From: Rhodococcus sp. IITR03
GTDB taxonomy: Bacteria; Actinomycetota; Actinomycetes; Mycobacteriales; Mycobacteriaceae
NCBI GenBank assembly: GCA_001017865.1
Contig: LATQ01000188.1
Location: forward strand, 1 to 7,856
Reading direction: 5' to 3'
Length of the DNA stretch: 7,856 nt
Position numbers and translations under genes: made by a program. Positions 7,577 to 7,856 of this stretch are shown piece by piece. The notes below the pieces were generated by a model that saw nothing but the letters and a program-made list of their open reading frames with translations, was not told where the DNA came from and did no database searches. Within the stretch, counting starts at the first letter, position 1. Each line of letters opens with the position of its first letter.

Positions 7577-7856
7577 GTGATCACTCGAGCGATCGGAGCC
7601 GGTTCGCTCGTCCGCGACCTCGGCAACTGGCAGGATTCCGGGCAGTCGCATTCCCGTCGCTCCGCTCGCCCGATCCCCGCCCTGCCTACCGGGCGCTCGC
7701 GGACAGCATCCGCCTGCTCGTGCACGACGGTCGCGTTCCAACACCGCCCTGCCCAGCGAGCGGGAACTCGCCGCCGCGCGTGTCGGTGACCGCACCACTG
7801 CGCCTCCGCCTACGCGGCGCTGCGGGAAGAGGCTATCTGCGCAGCCGCCAGGCGCG
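7577..7856 (+). CDS. GntR-family, MocR-type regulator, N-terminal part only
   Basis: The protein opens MITRAIGAGSLVRDLGNWQDSG from a GTG start. After repairing lost C residues at 7669-7671 and 7738-7739 it continues ARPDPRPAYRALADSIRLLV (split: RPAYRALADSIRLLV) and HDGRVPNTALPSERELAAA. That is the N-terminal winged helix-turn-helix of GntR regulators, with the hallmark LPSERELA. Further small losses between 7760 and 7850 scramble the recognition helix, but SAYAALREE, GYLRSRQ and GA are still readable in shifted frames. The preceding 'PAYRALAD-IR-L--DGR-P' and a 25-residue N-terminal extension are as in MocR-type proteins, in which an aminotransferase-like PLP domain follows. That domain lies beyond the window, so the MocR subtype is inferred. 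It may be YczR-like, which I cannot test here. Confidence 0.65.

Overview
The window looks like chromosomal DNA from a high-GC actinobacterium, most likely Rhodococcus or a close Nocardiaceae relative. I infer this from strongly G/C-ending codons, GAGGAG-type ribosome binding sites, TANNNT -10 elements, use of GTG and TTG starts, and a purA gene divergent from a homologue of the conserved mycobacterial protein next to purA (Rv0358, from memory). No mobile element, CRISPR array, tRNA or rRNA is visible.

Layout. (1) Positions 1-2909, minus strand: three glycosyltransferase genes, each overlapping the next by ATGA. Reading order is a family 1/4-like enzyme, a GT4 enzyme with an EX7E motif, then a MurG/GT28-like enzyme cut by the left edge. 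(2) Positions 2910-3098: a divergent intergenic region with a hairpin and a 10-bp direct repeat placed 30 bp apart in front of terD. (3) Positions 3099-3676, plus: terD, convergent with (4) a Rv0358-like conserved protein at 3686-4350, minus. (5) Positions 4351-4590: a divergent promoter region leading to purA (4591-5878, plus). (6) Positions 5879-6006: a probable PHO box and a strong 11-bp hairpin ahead of phoD (6007-7543, plus), an exported Tat lipoprotein phosphatase. (7) From 7577: the start of a GntR/MocR-type regulator, probably on a leaderless transcript, cut by the right edge.

Nearly every gene is broken by small indels, including purA. Almost all can be repaired by changing the length of a G or C run by one or two bases, after which each protein has family-typical length and motifs. 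I read these as sequencing or assembly errors, not gene decay, so all genes are annotated as functional CDS spanning the indels. Errors are densest in the first ~75 and last ~190 bases, as expected near contig ends.

The genes do not form one pathway. The glycosyltransferase operon probably builds a cell-surface or secreted glycan or glycolipid. TerD is a calcium-binding stress protein, PurA is purine biosynthesis, and PhoD scavenges phosphate outside the membrane. I did not find a clearly new multi-gene system. The most useful biological signals are the PHO box in front of phoD and the repeats in the terD promoter.
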